A stretch of DNA of 64,000 nucleotides from Pseudomonadota bacterium (GCA_018261905.1 JAGTRU010000045.1:1-64000); one strand, 5' to 3'. Shown: positions 16,257 through 25,772, counted from the first letter of the stretch. Made by a program: numbers and translations. The notes: a model not told the origin generated them from the sequence alone.

Positions 16257-18233
16257 ATGAGTGAGACAAAGTACTACCAGAAAAAACGCCTGAGCCTGCT
16301 CGGCAGCGCCCTGTGCGCCGCCTTTGCCGGCCCGGTCTGGGCCGAAGGCCTGCCCTCGATGGGCGAGGAGTCCTCGCCCTGGCAGGTCGACGTGACCTAC
16401 GAGAACCATACGGCGCATCGCGAGCACGCCGGCCTGGCGAAATTCCGCAATACCCTGCAGGCCGAGTTTGACAAAAAGGCCGGTGACGGCTGGACCATCC
16501 ACGGCATTACCCGCGGTAGTTGGGACGGCGTTTACCGGATGAACAGCAGCGAGTACGGCAAGGATGCCGGCGGGGCGATTGCCTCCCAGTCTACCGTCAG
16601 TGGCAGTCTGGTGACAGTGCCATGGGGTGTCGGCGCGCCGCCGGCGCCACCGTTCAACACGGCTCTAGGGGGGCTGGCCCAGTTTCCGGCCACATATCCA
16701 AATAACCCGAACACTGGTTTCCGCGTTCTCGGCGACCGCTGGCACGACATCAACGGCGGCGTCGCCTTCGCCGTGCCGGTCCGGCCGTGTGACGTCGATA
16801 GCCGCGGTTGTCGCGATTTCGGCGGATACGGCGACAAGACGTTGAGCGAGCTGGAAGCGCCGGAATTCAACGACCGTCTCGACTTCGTGCGCGAGTTGTA
16901 CGCCAAGAAGACCTTCGACCTGGGCGATGGCAAGGGCTTGTTCGTCAAGGTCGGCAAGCAGCAGGTGGTGTGGGGGCGGACCGACCTGTTCCGCGTGCTC
17001 GACGTCATCAACCCGGTCGACTATTCGCGCAACAACATTTACGACGAACTGTCGGATATCCGCATCCCGATGTGGATCGCCCAGGCCGAGTACCGCATGG
17101 GCGCCAGCGACACGATGCAGGACCGCAACTTCCAGATCGTCTGGAATTTCGACAAGTTCCGCGCCAACAACCTGGGGCAGTGCGGCACGCCGAACGTCAT
17201 TCTCGACGCCGGCTGCTTCTTCCGCGGCATGGCCAACCTGTGGGATAACGGTGGCACGGTCGCCAACTTCGCCAATGTCGCGCCCGGTACGCTGCTCGCC
17301 ACCAACTTCGGTCCGGGCCAGATCGGTCTGAAGGACGTCAACCTGCCCGACTGGAGCCTGTCAAATACCCAGCTCGGCGTGAAGTACGAGGGCGTTACCA
17401 TGGACGGTCTATCCTTCTCGCTGAACGCGCTGACCTACCGTTCGCAACTGCCGTCGCTGCATGGTGGCAAGCGGGCAACCAACTCATTCACCGGGGTTTA
17501 TCAGAACGCCTGGCCCTACCTGATTTCCTTTGACATGGAATTCCCGCGCGTCAACCTGCTCGGCGGCTCGATGGACTTCCAGGTGCCGGCAGCCAATGCC
17601 GCGGTGCGGGTCGAAGCGGCCTTGACCGATGGCGAGGAATTCTCCAATACGGCCCGCGAGGAGTTGTACTCGAAGAACAACGTATTCCGTGCCGTAGTCG
17701 GCGTCGATCGACCGACCTTCGTTCCCTTTATCAGTGAAACCTCGGCGACCTTGATTTCCGCGCAGTTGTTCTACCAGCACATCTTCGATCACGAATGGCG
17801 CCAGGGTTCCCTTGGCCCGGTCGGCATGCCGGATTGGGAAAACAGCTTCATCGGGACCTTGCTGATCAAGGGATTCCTGAGGAACGGGACGCTGAGTCCG
17901 CAGGTCATCATGGCGCATGACTTCCAGGCCCGGGCGACTGCCATTGCGCCGCAGGTCGAATGGAACGTGACGAACGACCTGAAGATCACCGTCGGCGCCA
18001 ACTATAAGCTGGCAGAGGGGCGTGATCGCTGGAATTTCGACGATTGCCGCGCTTGTAATCCGTTTGCTCCCTTCACCGCGCCGGCCGCTGAGCAAGGCAA
18101 CGGCACCACCGAGAACGTCCCATATTCGCGTGGCCTGGCCGGCATGGAACCCCTCGGTCGCTTCCGCGCCGGTCCGATCGGTGCGGCATTCAAGGAAAAC
18201 GATTTGTTCGTCAAGCTGAACTACAAGTTCTGA
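16257..18233 (+). CDS. DUF1302 family protein, probable outer-membrane barrel
   Basis: 658 residues with a Sec signal peptide ending near PVWAEG. The mature part is rich in alternating aromatic and polar residues and ends with KLNYKF, a terminal Phe typical of outer-membrane beta-barrels. It matches the DUF1302 family in length and in motifs such as GKQQVVWGRTDLFRVLD. Such proteins are often encoded next to DUF1329 and RND genes in regions for hydrophobic substrates. A channel or lipid-handling role is inferred. GGGGGAAAC precedes the ATG, and the next gene starts 19 bases later. Confidence 0.85.
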   Translation: MSETKYYQKKRLSLLGSALCAAFAGPVWAEGLPSMGEESSPWQVDVTYENHTAHREHAGLAKFRNTLQAEFDKKAGDGWTIHGITRGSWDGVYRMNSSEYGKDAGGAIASQSTVSGSLVTVPWGVGAPPAPPFNTALGGLAQFPATYPNNPNTGFRVLGDRWHDINGGVAFAVPVRPCDVDSRGCRDFGGYGDKTLSELEAPEFNDRLDFVRELYAKKTFDLGDGKGLFVKVGKQQVVWGRTDLFRVLDVINPVDYSRNNIYDELSDIRIPMWIAQAEYRMGASDTMQDRNFQIVWNFDKFRANNLGQCGTPNVILDAGCFFRGMANLWDNGGTVANFANVAPGTLLATNFGPGQIGLKDVNLPDWSLSNTQLGVKYEGVTMDGLSFSLNALTYRSQLPSLHGGKRATNSFTGVYQNAWPYLISFDMEFPRVNLLGGSMDFQVPAANAAVRVEAALTDGEEFSNTAREELYSKNNVFRAVVGVDRPTFVPFISETSATLISAQLFYQHIFDHEWRQGSLGPVGMPDWENSFIGTLLIKGFLRNGTLSPQVIMAHDFQARATAIAPQVEWNVTNDLKITVGANYKLAEGRDRWNFDDCRACNPFAPFTAPAAEQGNGTTENVPYSRGLAGMEPLGRFRAGPIGAAFKENDLFVKLNYKF

Positions 18234-18252
18234 TTAAAACAGGAGACATCGC

Positions 18253-19569
18253 ATGAACAAGAAACTGATTGCACTGCTGCCCTTGCTGGCAGCCGGCATG
18301 GTCGGCGTCAGCCAGGCAGCTACCGAGGCCGACGTGGACAATTCCTTCAATCCCTACAAGAGCGGCTTGCCGTCCTTTCCCGGCCTGACTGCCGGGACGA
18401 TCATCAACAAGAGTAACGTCGAGCCCTTCAAGGATGTGCTGGGCGCTGGCGTCTACAAGCTGATCAAGGAAGGCCTGTTCGAGATCAAGGTCGGGGCCAC
18501 CACCCAGTTCAGCATTTCCAAGGCCTATGTCGATGCGACCAAGGCCAATCTCAACAAGACCAAGCTCGGCGCCAAGGCCGGCGACATGATCACCGGCTAC
18601 GTTGCCGGTCGTCCCTTCCCGGAAGAGCCGGATGCCAAGGATGCGCGGGCCGGCGAAAAGCTCGCCTGGAACTACAAGTACGGTGTGAACTGGGGCGATG
18701 GCGCGATCATCTCGCCGTTCTACTGGAAGTATCGCAACATGCAGTCCGGCCAGGTCGAAAAGACCCTGAAATGGGATTTCCACTTTCTGAACTTCATGCA
18801 CCGCACCAAGGATGCGCCGGTCCCGGAAATCACCCCGAATCCCTCGGGCATTTTCCGCGCCATCTACACCAAGGCGCATGAGCCGTCCGACCTGAAGAAC
18901 ACGCAGTTGCTGATCCAGCGTTTCGAGGACGACAACAAGCTTGACGATGCCTATCTCTACCTCGGCTTCCAGCGCCGCGTGCGTCGTCTGGCCCAGGGCC
19001 AGGCAACCGACGCCTTCCTCGGTTCCGACCTGATGATCGAAGACTTCGAAGGCTACAACGGCCGCGTTTCCGACATGAAGTGGACCTTCAAGGGCACGAA
19101 GAACGTGCTGCTGCCGATGTGGAACCACGACGAACTGAAGCTGGCCACCGACATGCCGGCCGAAGCCGACGGCTACAAGTATGTGAACTTTGCCGGGCAG
19201 GGCGGTTGCTTCCATGAAGGCACCTGGCAGCTGCGCAAGGTTTACGTGCTGGAAGCGGCCCCGGTCAATTCCAATCACCCGGTCAGCAAGCGCGTCTTCT
19301 ACATGGATGTCCAACTCGGCAACCTGAACGGCGCCAACGAAATCTACGACCGCAAGGGCGAGTTGTGGAAGGTCTTCATGGTCGGCAAATCGCAGGCCGA
19401 TCACCACCTGCCCGTGAACAAGGGCGCCGGTATCGGTATCGACGATGCCTTCTCGATGGTCGACCTGCAGTCGAAGCATTGCACCACCGGCCAGTTCAAG
19501 GGCCAGGTCGACCCCAAGAAAAACCCGCCCGGACTCTTCCAGGTGCAGAACCTGCGCGGTGGCGACTAA
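18253..19569 (+). CDS. DUF1329 family periplasmic protein
   Basis: 438 residues with a signal peptide (MNKKLIALLPLLAAGMVGVSQA). The mature part shows DUF1329 words such as SGLPSFPGLTAGTIIN, a YKYVNFAGQGG stretch and GNLNGANEIYDRKG. DUF1329 proteins pair with DUF1302 proteins across proteobacteria; a LolA-like lipid-carrier fold has been suggested for related families, which I mention only as an idea. AAAACAGGAGACATCGC gives a strong ribosome site. It is the last gene before a factor-independent terminator. Confidence 0.85.
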   Translation: MNKKLIALLPLLAAGMVGVSQAATEADVDNSFNPYKSGLPSFPGLTAGTIINKSNVEPFKDVLGAGVYKLIKEGLFEIKVGATTQFSISKAYVDATKANLNKTKLGAKAGDMITGYVAGRPFPEEPDAKDARAGEKLAWNYKYGVNWGDGAIISPFYWKYRNMQSGQVEKTLKWDFHFLNFMHRTKDAPVPEITPNPSGIFRAIYTKAHEPSDLKNTQLLIQRFEDDNKLDDAYLYLGFQRRVRRLAQGQATDAFLGSDLMIEDFEGYNGRVSDMKWTFKGTKNVLLPMWNHDELKLATDMPAEADGYKYVNFAGQGGCFHEGTWQLRKVYVLEAAPVNSNHPVSKRVFYMDVQLGNLNGANEIYDRKGELWKVFMVGKSQADHHLPVNKGAGIGIDDAFSMVDLQSKHCTTGQFKGQVDPKKNPPGLFQVQNLRGGD

Positions 19570-19647
19570 GTCAGAGTTTGTTCCTACACCCCTCTAGGGT
19601 GTCCTGCTGGCGGGGGCCAATTCCCTATTGGTCATCCCGCTCTTTAA

Positions 19648-19672
19648 GGGGGGCGCAAGCCCCCCGTTTTTT
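19648..19672 (+). terminator. Rho-independent terminator of the envelope cluster
   Basis: GGGGGGC (19648-19654) pairs with GCCCCCC (19659-19665) around a GCAA loop and is followed by G and six T. It lies 79 bases after the DUF1329 stop and closes the run of plus-strand genes that starts with the phenol genes. Confidence 0.9.
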
Positions 19673-19867
19673 GTCCGGGATCTGGAGTTTTTAAATTGGC
19701 CTGTGCTGTTTGCGTGGCGGAACTCAGCCAGGAGCAACGAGTCGCGCCAACGCGCCGCGATGCCGAAAGCATTCTTTGCCTTGTTATTCGGTTTCGGAAC
19801 CGATAATCTCCAAGTCGCGCCGACCATCCCATCTGACAGCCCGGCCAACAGCGGCGCTAACCGCTGA

Positions 19868-20041
19868 ATGCTTGATCCGGAGTTCATCACCGCAATGAGA
19901 CAAAAGCTCAGTCTGACCGTCCAGCTTGGCCCGAATGTCGGCTCAGGTGAAAAGGGGGCTGCTCGCTGGCGCGAAGTCAGCGGAACATTTATCGACGAAG
20001 CCGGGGAAGCCGCTATGAGCTTGACCGTGATGCCACGCTGA
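19868..20041 (+). CDS. Possible small protein of 57 residues
   Basis: An ATG frame giving MLDPEFITAMRQKLSLTVQL and so on, ending MSLTVMPR, just upstream of the secreted-protein gene at 20055. There is no clear ribosome site and I do not recognise a family. The rest of 19673-20054 shows no convincing gene. Composition is less GC-biased at third positions than in neighbouring genes, so it may be a remnant or noncoding. Confidence 0.25.
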   Translation: MLDPEFITAMRQKLSLTVQLGPNVGSGEKGAARWREVSGTFIDEAGEAAMSLTVMPR

Positions 20042-20054
20042 CCGAGCAATCTGC

Positions 20055-20492
20055 GTGCGACGCTCCGCCTTCAAATCAGTCCTGATCTGCCTGCTCTCGC
20101 CGCTGCTTGGCAACCCGCTGCCGTCAATGGCGGCACCCCCGGCAGCCAAGCGTGTTGCACCGGCCCCGGTCCGGCCGCTCACCGTTGCTGGCATCCGCTA
20201 CGATGTCGTACTTGCCACTCGTGCCCGGGGCTTGCCGCAGGAAGGCGGTTATGTCGCCGCAACCGACCGGCAAAGCGGCACCGAGATTTGGCTACAACGC
20301 ATTTACGAAACGCATTACGCCGCAGGGATGGAAGAAGATGTCCAAGATGTTTTCATTCGCCAGATGAGCGTCGGAAAAACGGGTAGGACACTGGAAATCA
20401 TTGACGAACTCGACCGTCATCACAGCCTTGATCTGACGACCCGCCAAGTCCGCCAGCGTTGCCCCTGTCCTCCCCGCCGAACGCAACCGTGA
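20055..20492 (+). CDS. Hypothetical secreted protein
   Basis: 145 residues from a GTG start, with a signal peptide whose cleavage is likely after PLPSMAA. The mature part has GIRYDVVLATRARGLPQEGG and a patterned stretch EIWLQRIYETHYAAGMEEDV that looks like folded protein, ending in a Cys- and Pro-rich tail (RCPCPPRRTQP) that may be out of place. I do not recognise the family. It stands alone, convergent with mreB. The 170-bp gap to mreB (20493-20662) shows nothing I can name. A frameshift near the 3' end cannot be excluded. Confidence 0.5.
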   Translation: MRRSAFKSVLICLLSPLLGNPLPSMAAPPAAKRVAPAPVRPLTVAGIRYDVVLATRARGLPQEGGYVAATDRQSGTEIWLQRIYETHYAAGMEEDVQDVFIRQMSVGKTGRTLEIIDELDRHHSLDLTTRQVRQRCPCPPRRTQP

Positions 20493-20662
20493 CGACATCA
20501 CCGGCCAACAACGCTGGTTTCATCGCGTATCGCCATTTGCCATGTTGAAGCGGCGCACCGATCGCTCGAACTTGGCGCGAGGTAGGCTGAACGAAATGCG
20601 AGCCCCCTCTTTCTCGGCCCGCTAGCGCCATGGATATCCAGCCCCGCGTTGGGCGGCGCTAC

Positions 20663-21706
20663 TCATTCATGGGCAAAGATACTGCTCAGGACGTCGATTT
20701 TTTCCAGCGCCATGCCCGTGCCGCGCACGACACAGGTCAAGGGGTCGTCGGCGACGATCACCGGTAGACCGGTTTCTTCCATCAGCAGGCGATCCAGGTC
20801 GCGCAACAGGGCGCCGCCGCCGGTCAGCACCAGGCCGCGTTCGGCGATGTCGGCACCAAGTTCGGGCGGGGTTTTTTCGAGGGCTAGTTTGACGGCGGTG
20901 ACTATCTGGTTCAGCGGCTCGGTCAGGGCCTCGAGGATTTCGTTGCTGGTGATCGTGAAGCTGCGCGGAATACCCTCCGAGCGATTGATGCCGGAAACCT
21001 CCATCTCCAGGATCTCGGTGCCGGGAAAAGCCGAGCCGATGGTTTTCTTGATCTTCTCGGCGGTGTTCTCGCCGATCAGCATGCCGTAATTGCGGCTGAT
21101 GTAATTGAGGATCGCTTCATCGAATTTGTCGCCGCCGACCCGCACCGACCCGGCGTAGACCATGCCGCCGAGGGCGATTACCGCGACGTCGGAGGTGCCG
21201 CCGCCGATGTCGACAACCATCGAACCGGTCGCCTCGGAAACCGGCAGGCCGGCACCGATCGCCGCGGCCAGCGGTTCGTCGATCAGGTACACCTGGCTGG
21301 CTCCGGCGCCGAGGGCCGCTTCGCGGATGGCCCGGCGTTCGACCTGGGTGGCGCCGCCGGGAACGCAGATGATGATGCGCGGCTTCGGGCTGAATAGTTG
21401 GGCGTCGTAGACCTTTTTGATGAAATGCTTGAGCATTTGCTCGGTCACCGTGAAATCGGCGATCACGCCGTCTTTCATCGGCCGGATGGCGGTGATGTTG
21501 CCCGGCGTGCGGCCGAGCATCTGCTTGGCTTCCATGCCGACCGCCAGCACCGATTTCTTGGTGCCGTAGGCGCCTTCGGTGCGCACTGCGACCACCGACG
21601 GTTCATCGAGGATGATGCCCTTGCCGCGGACATAGATCAGCGTATTGGCGGTGCCCAGGTCGATCGCCAGATCGCTGGAAAAATATTTGCGAAAAGAACC
21701 CATCAT
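20663..21706 (-). CDS. mreB: Rod shape-determining protein MreB
   Basis: 347 residues, the full length for this bacterial actin that organises cell-wall synthesis along the cell cylinder. Nucleotide-binding motifs are complete: DLGTANTLIY (phosphate 1), DIGGGTSDVAV (phosphate 2) and LTGGGALLRDL (adenosine). The membrane-binding N-terminal MMGSFRKYFSSD is also typical. AGGAGG lies 10 bases before the first of two ATGs. Unusually, no mreC follows: the next frame downstream is on the other strand. It is either an orphan paralogue or the normal mreB cut off from its operon. Confidence 0.95.
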   Translation of the reverse strand: MMGSFRKYFSSDLAIDLGTANTLIYVRGKGIILDEPSVVAVRTEGAYGTKKSVLAVGMEAKQMLGRTPGNITAIRPMKDGVIADFTVTEQMLKHFIKKVYDAQLFSPKPRIIICVPGGATQVERRAIREAALGAGASQVYLIDEPLAAAIGAGLPVSEATGSMVVDIGGGTSDVAVIALGGMVYAGSVRVGGDKFDEAILNYISRNYGMLIGENTAEKIKKTIGSAFPGTEILEMEVSGINRSEGIPRSFTITSNEILEALTEPLNQIVTAVKLALEKTPPELGADIAERGLVLTGGGALLRDLDRLLMEETGLPVIVADDPLTCVVRGTGMALEKIDVLSSIFAHE

Positions 21707-21973
21707 TGCGGAAATGCCTCCTACGGCTATTGCAGATTTGCGCTAAAGCCGGTCAATGCTGACCTGGCGTCGGGATATCGCTTTCCCCGTCGGGCGGGGC
21801 GGTTGTCGCCCAAGGTCCAGGGCGAGGATACAGATCGATTCCGGAGGGAGATCGGTGGCGAAGTAGGGCCATGCTAGTCGATTTGCTGCGCTGCAACAAC
21901 TGGAAAAATCGACAGCCGCCCGCCACCGGGAGCGAAAACGGGGCGGATCAAGCCGCTCGGCCCGTTCATAGTC

Positions 21974-22049
21974 TGGTGCCCCCAGCACGAATCGAACGTG
22001 CGACCCCTTCCTTAGGAGGGAAGTGCTCTATCCACTGAGCTATGGAGGC
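21974..22049 (-). tRNA. tRNA-Arg (CCT)
   Basis: The minus strand folds as a cloverleaf of 76 bases with encoded CCA. The acceptor GCCTCCA pairs with TGGGGGC, the anticodon stem CTTCC/GGAAG holds the loop CTCCTAA with anticodon CCT, and the T-loop is TTCGATT. It decodes AGG, a rare codon in this GC-rich genome. The rest of 21707-22214 shows no other gene. Confidence 0.95.
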
Positions 22050-22214
22050 AACTCGCGGAGGGGGGCATTGTACCGGCGGGCGGGGGGCTTGGGAACGGTC
22101 ATTGATGTTTTGCTGCGTTGATGTTCCGGCGGATCGTCGCGCGGCGCCCAATCAAGCGGATAATAGGCGCCCTTCCCAATTCCGTGCCCTTGCCGGTACA
22201 CCAGCGATTCGCCC

Positions 22215-24143
22215 ATGCCTTATCTCAAACTTGCCGATGCCTGTCTCGCCTATGGCCATGTGCCGCTGCTCGATCACGCCGATTTCCTGCTCGATCCGGG
22301 TGAGCGCGTCGCCCTGATCGGCCGCAACGGTACCGGCAAGTCCTCGCTGCTGGCGGCGCTCGCCGCCGGTTCCGGGCGTGGCAAGCTGGATGACGGCGAG
22401 GTCTGGGTGCAGCCCGGTATCCGCGTCGGTTACGTGCCGCAGGAACCGCCGCTCGATCCGGCGCAGACCGTCTTCGAGGCGGTGACTTCCGGCATGGGCG
22501 AGGCCGCCAAGCTGCTCGCTGCCTACCACGAGGTATCGCACCAGATGGCCGAAGGGATCGGTGATCACGAGGCGCTGATGGATCGCATGGAAAGCCTGCA
22601 GCACGATCTCGAAGCCTGTGGGGCATGGACTTACGAGGCGCAGGCCGAGCGCGTCATCGACCGTTTTGGGCTCGATCCGGAGGCCAATGTCGGCAGCCTG
22701 TCGGGCGGTCAGAAAAAGCGCCTGGCGCTGGCCCAGGCGCTGGCCGTGGCGCCCGAGGTGTTGCTCCTCGATGAGCCGACCAACCACCTCGACATCGCCG
22801 CCATCGAGTGGCTGGAAAACCTGCTGATCGAAACCAATACCACGCTGTTCTTCATCACCCACGACCGTTCCTTCCTCGACCGCGTGTGTACCCGCATCGT
22901 CGAACTCGATCGCGGCAAGCTGGCCAGCTATCCCGGCAGCTTCAAGGAATACCAGGTGCGCAAGGAAGCGCAGTTGCACGAGGAAGGCCTGGCCAACGCC
23001 CGCGCCGACAAGCTGCTCAAGGAAGAGGAAGTGTGGATCCGCAAGGGCGTCGAAGCGCGGCGGACGCGCGCCGTCTTCCGCGTCCAGCGCCTCGACCAGT
23101 TGCGCGCCGAGCGTCAGGCGCGCCGCGAACGCATGGGCAAGGTCAATCTGCAACTCGATGCCGGCGACAAGAGCGGCAAGCTGGTCGCCGAGCTGGAACA
23201 TGTCGGCAAGCGTTTCGGCGAGCGGGTCATCGTCGATGATTTTTCGATCCGCATCCAGCGCGGCGACAAGATCGGCCTGATCGGCCCGAACGGTGCCGGC
23301 AAGACGACGCTGTTACGGATGATCCTCGGCGAATTGCAGCCGGATGCCGGCATCGTCCGCCTCGGGACGAAGATCGACGTCGCCTATTTCGACCAGTTCC
23401 GCACCCAGTTGAATCCGGATTCGACCCTGATCGACGTCATCTCGCCGGGCTCCGATTTTGTCGATATCGGCGGCAACCGTAAGCACGTCATCAGCTACCT
23501 GGAAGATTTCCTGTTCGCCCCGGAACGCGCCCGTTCGCCGGTCAGTTCGCTGTCCGGCGGCGAGCGCAACCGCCTGCTGCTGGCCCGCTTGTTCGCCAAG
23601 CCGGCCAATGTGCTGGTCCTCGACGAGCCGACCAACGACCTCGATATTGAAACTCTGGAGCTGTTGGAAGAGCTGCTCGCTAAATACACCGGTACGCTGT
23701 TCCTGGTCAGCCATGACCGGACCTTCCTCGACAACGTCGTGACCCAGACCATCGCCGCCGAAGGCAACGGCAACTGGCGCGAATATGCCGGCGGCTATAG
23801 CGACTGGGCCAACTACAAGGCGAGCCTGCAGAAGGAAGAGGCGGCACGCCAGAAGGCGGGTGGCAAGCCGTCCGCCGGCAAGGCGGCCGAACCGGCCAAA
23901 GCCAAGCTGGAAAAGCTCTCCTGGAAGGAGCAGCGTGAACTGGACGAGTTGCCAGGGAAAATCGCCGCTCTGGAAGGCGAGCAGGCCGCCTTGAGCAAAC
24001 GTCTCGAAGATCCGGCGATTTACCAGGCCGACCCGGCGGGGGCACAGCAGGCGGCCGAGCGGCTGGCGCTGATCGACGACGAGTTGATGGGGTTGCTCGA
24101 GCGCTGGGAAATTCTCGAGGCGGGGCGCGACAAGCCGGTTTGA
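22215..24143 (+). CDS. uup: ABC-F ATPase, Uup type
   Basis: 642 residues with two ABC domains and no membrane segments. Walker A motifs are GRNGTGKSS and GPNGAGKTT; signature motifs are LSGGQKKRLALA and LSGGERNRLLLAR; both Walker B sites read LDEPTNHLD or LDEPTNDLD. The C-terminal coiled coil (KLSWKEQRELDELPGKIAAL) is the DNA-binding tail that marks Uup among ABC-F proteins. Uup lowers precise excision of transposons and acts on ribosomes or branched DNA. It stands alone. Confidence 0.93.
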   Translation: MPYLKLADACLAYGHVPLLDHADFLLDPGERVALIGRNGTGKSSLLAALAAGSGRGKLDDGEVWVQPGIRVGYVPQEPPLDPAQTVFEAVTSGMGEAAKLLAAYHEVSHQMAEGIGDHEALMDRMESLQHDLEACGAWTYEAQAERVIDRFGLDPEANVGSLSGGQKKRLALAQALAVAPEVLLLDEPTNHLDIAAIEWLENLLIETNTTLFFITHDRSFLDRVCTRIVELDRGKLASYPGSFKEYQVRKEAQLHEEGLANARADKLLKEEEVWIRKGVEARRTRAVFRVQRLDQLRAERQARRERMGKVNLQLDAGDKSGKLVAELEHVGKRFGERVIVDDFSIRIQRGDKIGLIGPNGAGKTTLLRMILGELQPDAGIVRLGTKIDVAYFDQFRTQLNPDSTLIDVISPGSDFVDIGGNRKHVISYLEDFLFAPERARSPVSSLSGGERNRLLLARLFAKPANVLVLDEPTNDLDIETLELLEELLAKYTGTLFLVSHDRTFLDNVVTQTIAAEGNGNWREYAGGYSDWANYKASLQKEEAARQKAGGKPSAGKAAEPAKAKLEKLSWKEQRELDELPGKIAALEGEQAALSKRLEDPAIYQADPAGAQQAAERLALIDDELMGLLERWEILEAGRDKPV

Positions 24144-24150
24144 GCGCTGG

Positions 24151-25008
24151 CTAGCCGGCCTCGTTGCCGTCGGCTTCGCGGGCCGGCATCGGCTCCAGGC
24201 CGAGGCGCTGGCGGACTGCTTCCGGCGAGATGTTGAGCAGGCCGCCGATATCCCGGTAATCGTCGGGCAGGGCGGCATCCTCCCAGCCGTGTGCCGAATG
24301 GCGGGCCAGACGGACGGCCAGAGTGACGTTCTGGACGCGGGGATTGCCGGCGTTGTCATCGTCGATCAGGTTTTGCAGCAGGTCCGGCAGATGCCAGACG
24401 CGGCAGAGTTCGAGCTGGATATCCTGGAACGTCAGGCCCAGTACCTGACGCTGCGCTTCGGCGCTGCGCAAGGAGGGCTGGGCTTTCTGCCGGCCGAGGA
24501 TGGCGAGGCCGAGTGTCGGTGCCGAGCACCACACCAGGATTTCCGCCAGGTCGTGGAGCAGGGCGGCAATGCGGACCTCTTCCATGTTGATGTCGTGGCG
24601 CCAGATTGCCCATTCCTGGGCGTAATCGGCGGCCCGCTGGGCGCGCCGGATGATTTGCAGGATGCCGAGCAGGGCATGGCTGTCGGCGCCTTTCAACTGG
24701 TCCTCGACGGTGAGCAATTCGGCGAAGCGGTTGAAGAAGGGTTCGATGCCGGCCATCATCACGGCGCTGGCGATGGTCGTGATGTCGTGCTGTAGCGAGC
24801 GGCCGCGCATCGGCTGGATATAGGCCAGGACGCGCACCGTCATGATCGGATCCTGGAGGATAACGCGGGCCAGTTCGCGGGCATCGACGCGATCGAGATT
24901 GGCGCGCATGTCGTCGAGTCGGCGCTTGGTGACGCGCAGCACGGGCAGGCTGTTGTTGCTGAAGAACAATACCCAGTGGTCGATATCGGGCAAGGGATGG
25001 TCGATCAT
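24151..25008 (-). CDS. HDOD-domain signalling protein
   Basis: 285 residues from the ATG at 25008, which has AAGGA ten bases upstream; a longer in-frame start has no such site. The HDOD fold covers most of the protein: LARVILQDPIMTVRVLAYI, the segment HDITTIASAVMMAGIEPF, and ALLHDLAEILVW. HDOD proteins are HD-related domains thought to act as non-catalytic scaffolds in signalling. It is convergent with uup by 7 bases. A second HDOD gene lies one gene away at 25785. Confidence 0.82.
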   Translation of the reverse strand: MIDHPLPDIDHWVLFFSNNSLPVLRVTKRRLDDMRANLDRVDARELARVILQDPIMTVRVLAYIQPMRGRSLQHDITTIASAVMMAGIEPFFNRFAELLTVEDQLKGADSHALLGILQIIRRAQRAADYAQEWAIWRHDINMEEVRIAALLHDLAEILVWCSAPTLGLAILGRQKAQPSLRSAEAQRQVLGLTFQDIQLELCRVWHLPDLLQNLIDDDNAGNPRVQNVTLAVRLARHSAHGWEDAALPDDYRDIGGLLNISPEAVRQRLGLEPMPAREADGNEAG

Positions 25009-25130
25009 GTCGTCATTGTCCTTGAAGAATTGACGGTGTTTCTCTGCGCAGAGTGTAAGGGGGCCGCCACTGCCGGGCAAGGGTGGTGCCATGCGATAAT
25101 CGCCAGCGTCCAATTATTGCGGTTTCTGCC

Positions 25131-25772
25131 ATGCGTTACGCCATTGTCCCGGTTACTCCCTTTGACCAGAATTGCACCATTTTCTGGTGCGAAAGCACGC
25201 GCCAGGCGGCCGTTATCGATCCCGGCGGCAATCCCGAACGCATCCTGAAAGTGCTGGCCGACGAGCAACTGATGCTGGCCAAGATTCTCGTCACCCATGG
25301 CCATATCGACCATGCCGGCGGCGTTGCCGCACTGGCTGCGCAAACCGGCGTGCCGATCGAGGGGCCGCACGAAGACGACCGTTTCTGGATCGAGGGCATG
25401 CCGCAGCAGAGCAAAATGTTCGGTTTCCCCAACGGGCAGAGCTTTACCCCGAACCGCTGGCTGCAAGCCGGCGACCAGGTGAGTTTCGGCGAAATCGAAC
25501 TGGCCGTGCTGCACTGTCCCGGCCACACCCCCGGGCATGTCGTCTTCTACCATGCCCCCAGTCGTCTGGCCCAGGTCGGTGACGTGCTCTTCCAGGGCTC
25601 GATCGGTCGTACCGATTTCCCCCGGGGCGATCATGCAACGCTGATCCGTTCGATCAAGGAGCAGTTGTTCCCGCTTGGCGACGAGGTCCACTTCATTCCC
25701 GGCCACGGCCCGATGTCGACTTTCGGCGAGGAGCGTCGCACCAACCCTTTCCTCAGCGGTCGCTTCGGTTAA
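25131..25772 (+). CDS. MBL-fold metallohydrolase, glyoxalase II-like
   Basis: 213 residues from the ATG at 25131, the start that gives the family length. The metal-binding motif THGHIDHAGG, His in HCPGHTPGHV, Asp in VGDVLFQGSIGRTDF and the final His in IPGHGPMSTF are complete. This resembles the YcbL subgroup of glyoxalase II-like enzymes, which hydrolyse S-lactoylglutathione-type thioesters. It lies between two divergently oriented HDOD genes. The exact substrate is not known. Confidence 0.88.
   Translation: MRYAIVPVTPFDQNCTIFWCESTRQAAVIDPGGNPERILKVLADEQLMLAKILVTHGHIDHAGGVAALAAQTGVPIEGPHEDDRFWIEGMPQQSKMFGFPNGQSFTPNRWLQAGDQVSFGEIELAVLHCPGHTPGHVVFYHAPSRLAQVGDVLFQGSIGRTDFPRGDHATLIRSIKEQLFPLGDEVHFIPGHGPMSTFGEERRTNPFLSGRFG

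Noticed and set aside
14226..16502. A minus-strand open frame of about 750 codons opposite the RND transporter gene
   Set aside because: The product is His/Asp/Gly-rich without domains, the usual sign of antisense translation of a membrane-protein gene.
19628..19867. A possible gene between the terminator and the small secreted-protein gene
   Set aside because: The frame runs through the terminator hairpin, has no ribosome site and its product has no pattern of a folded protein.
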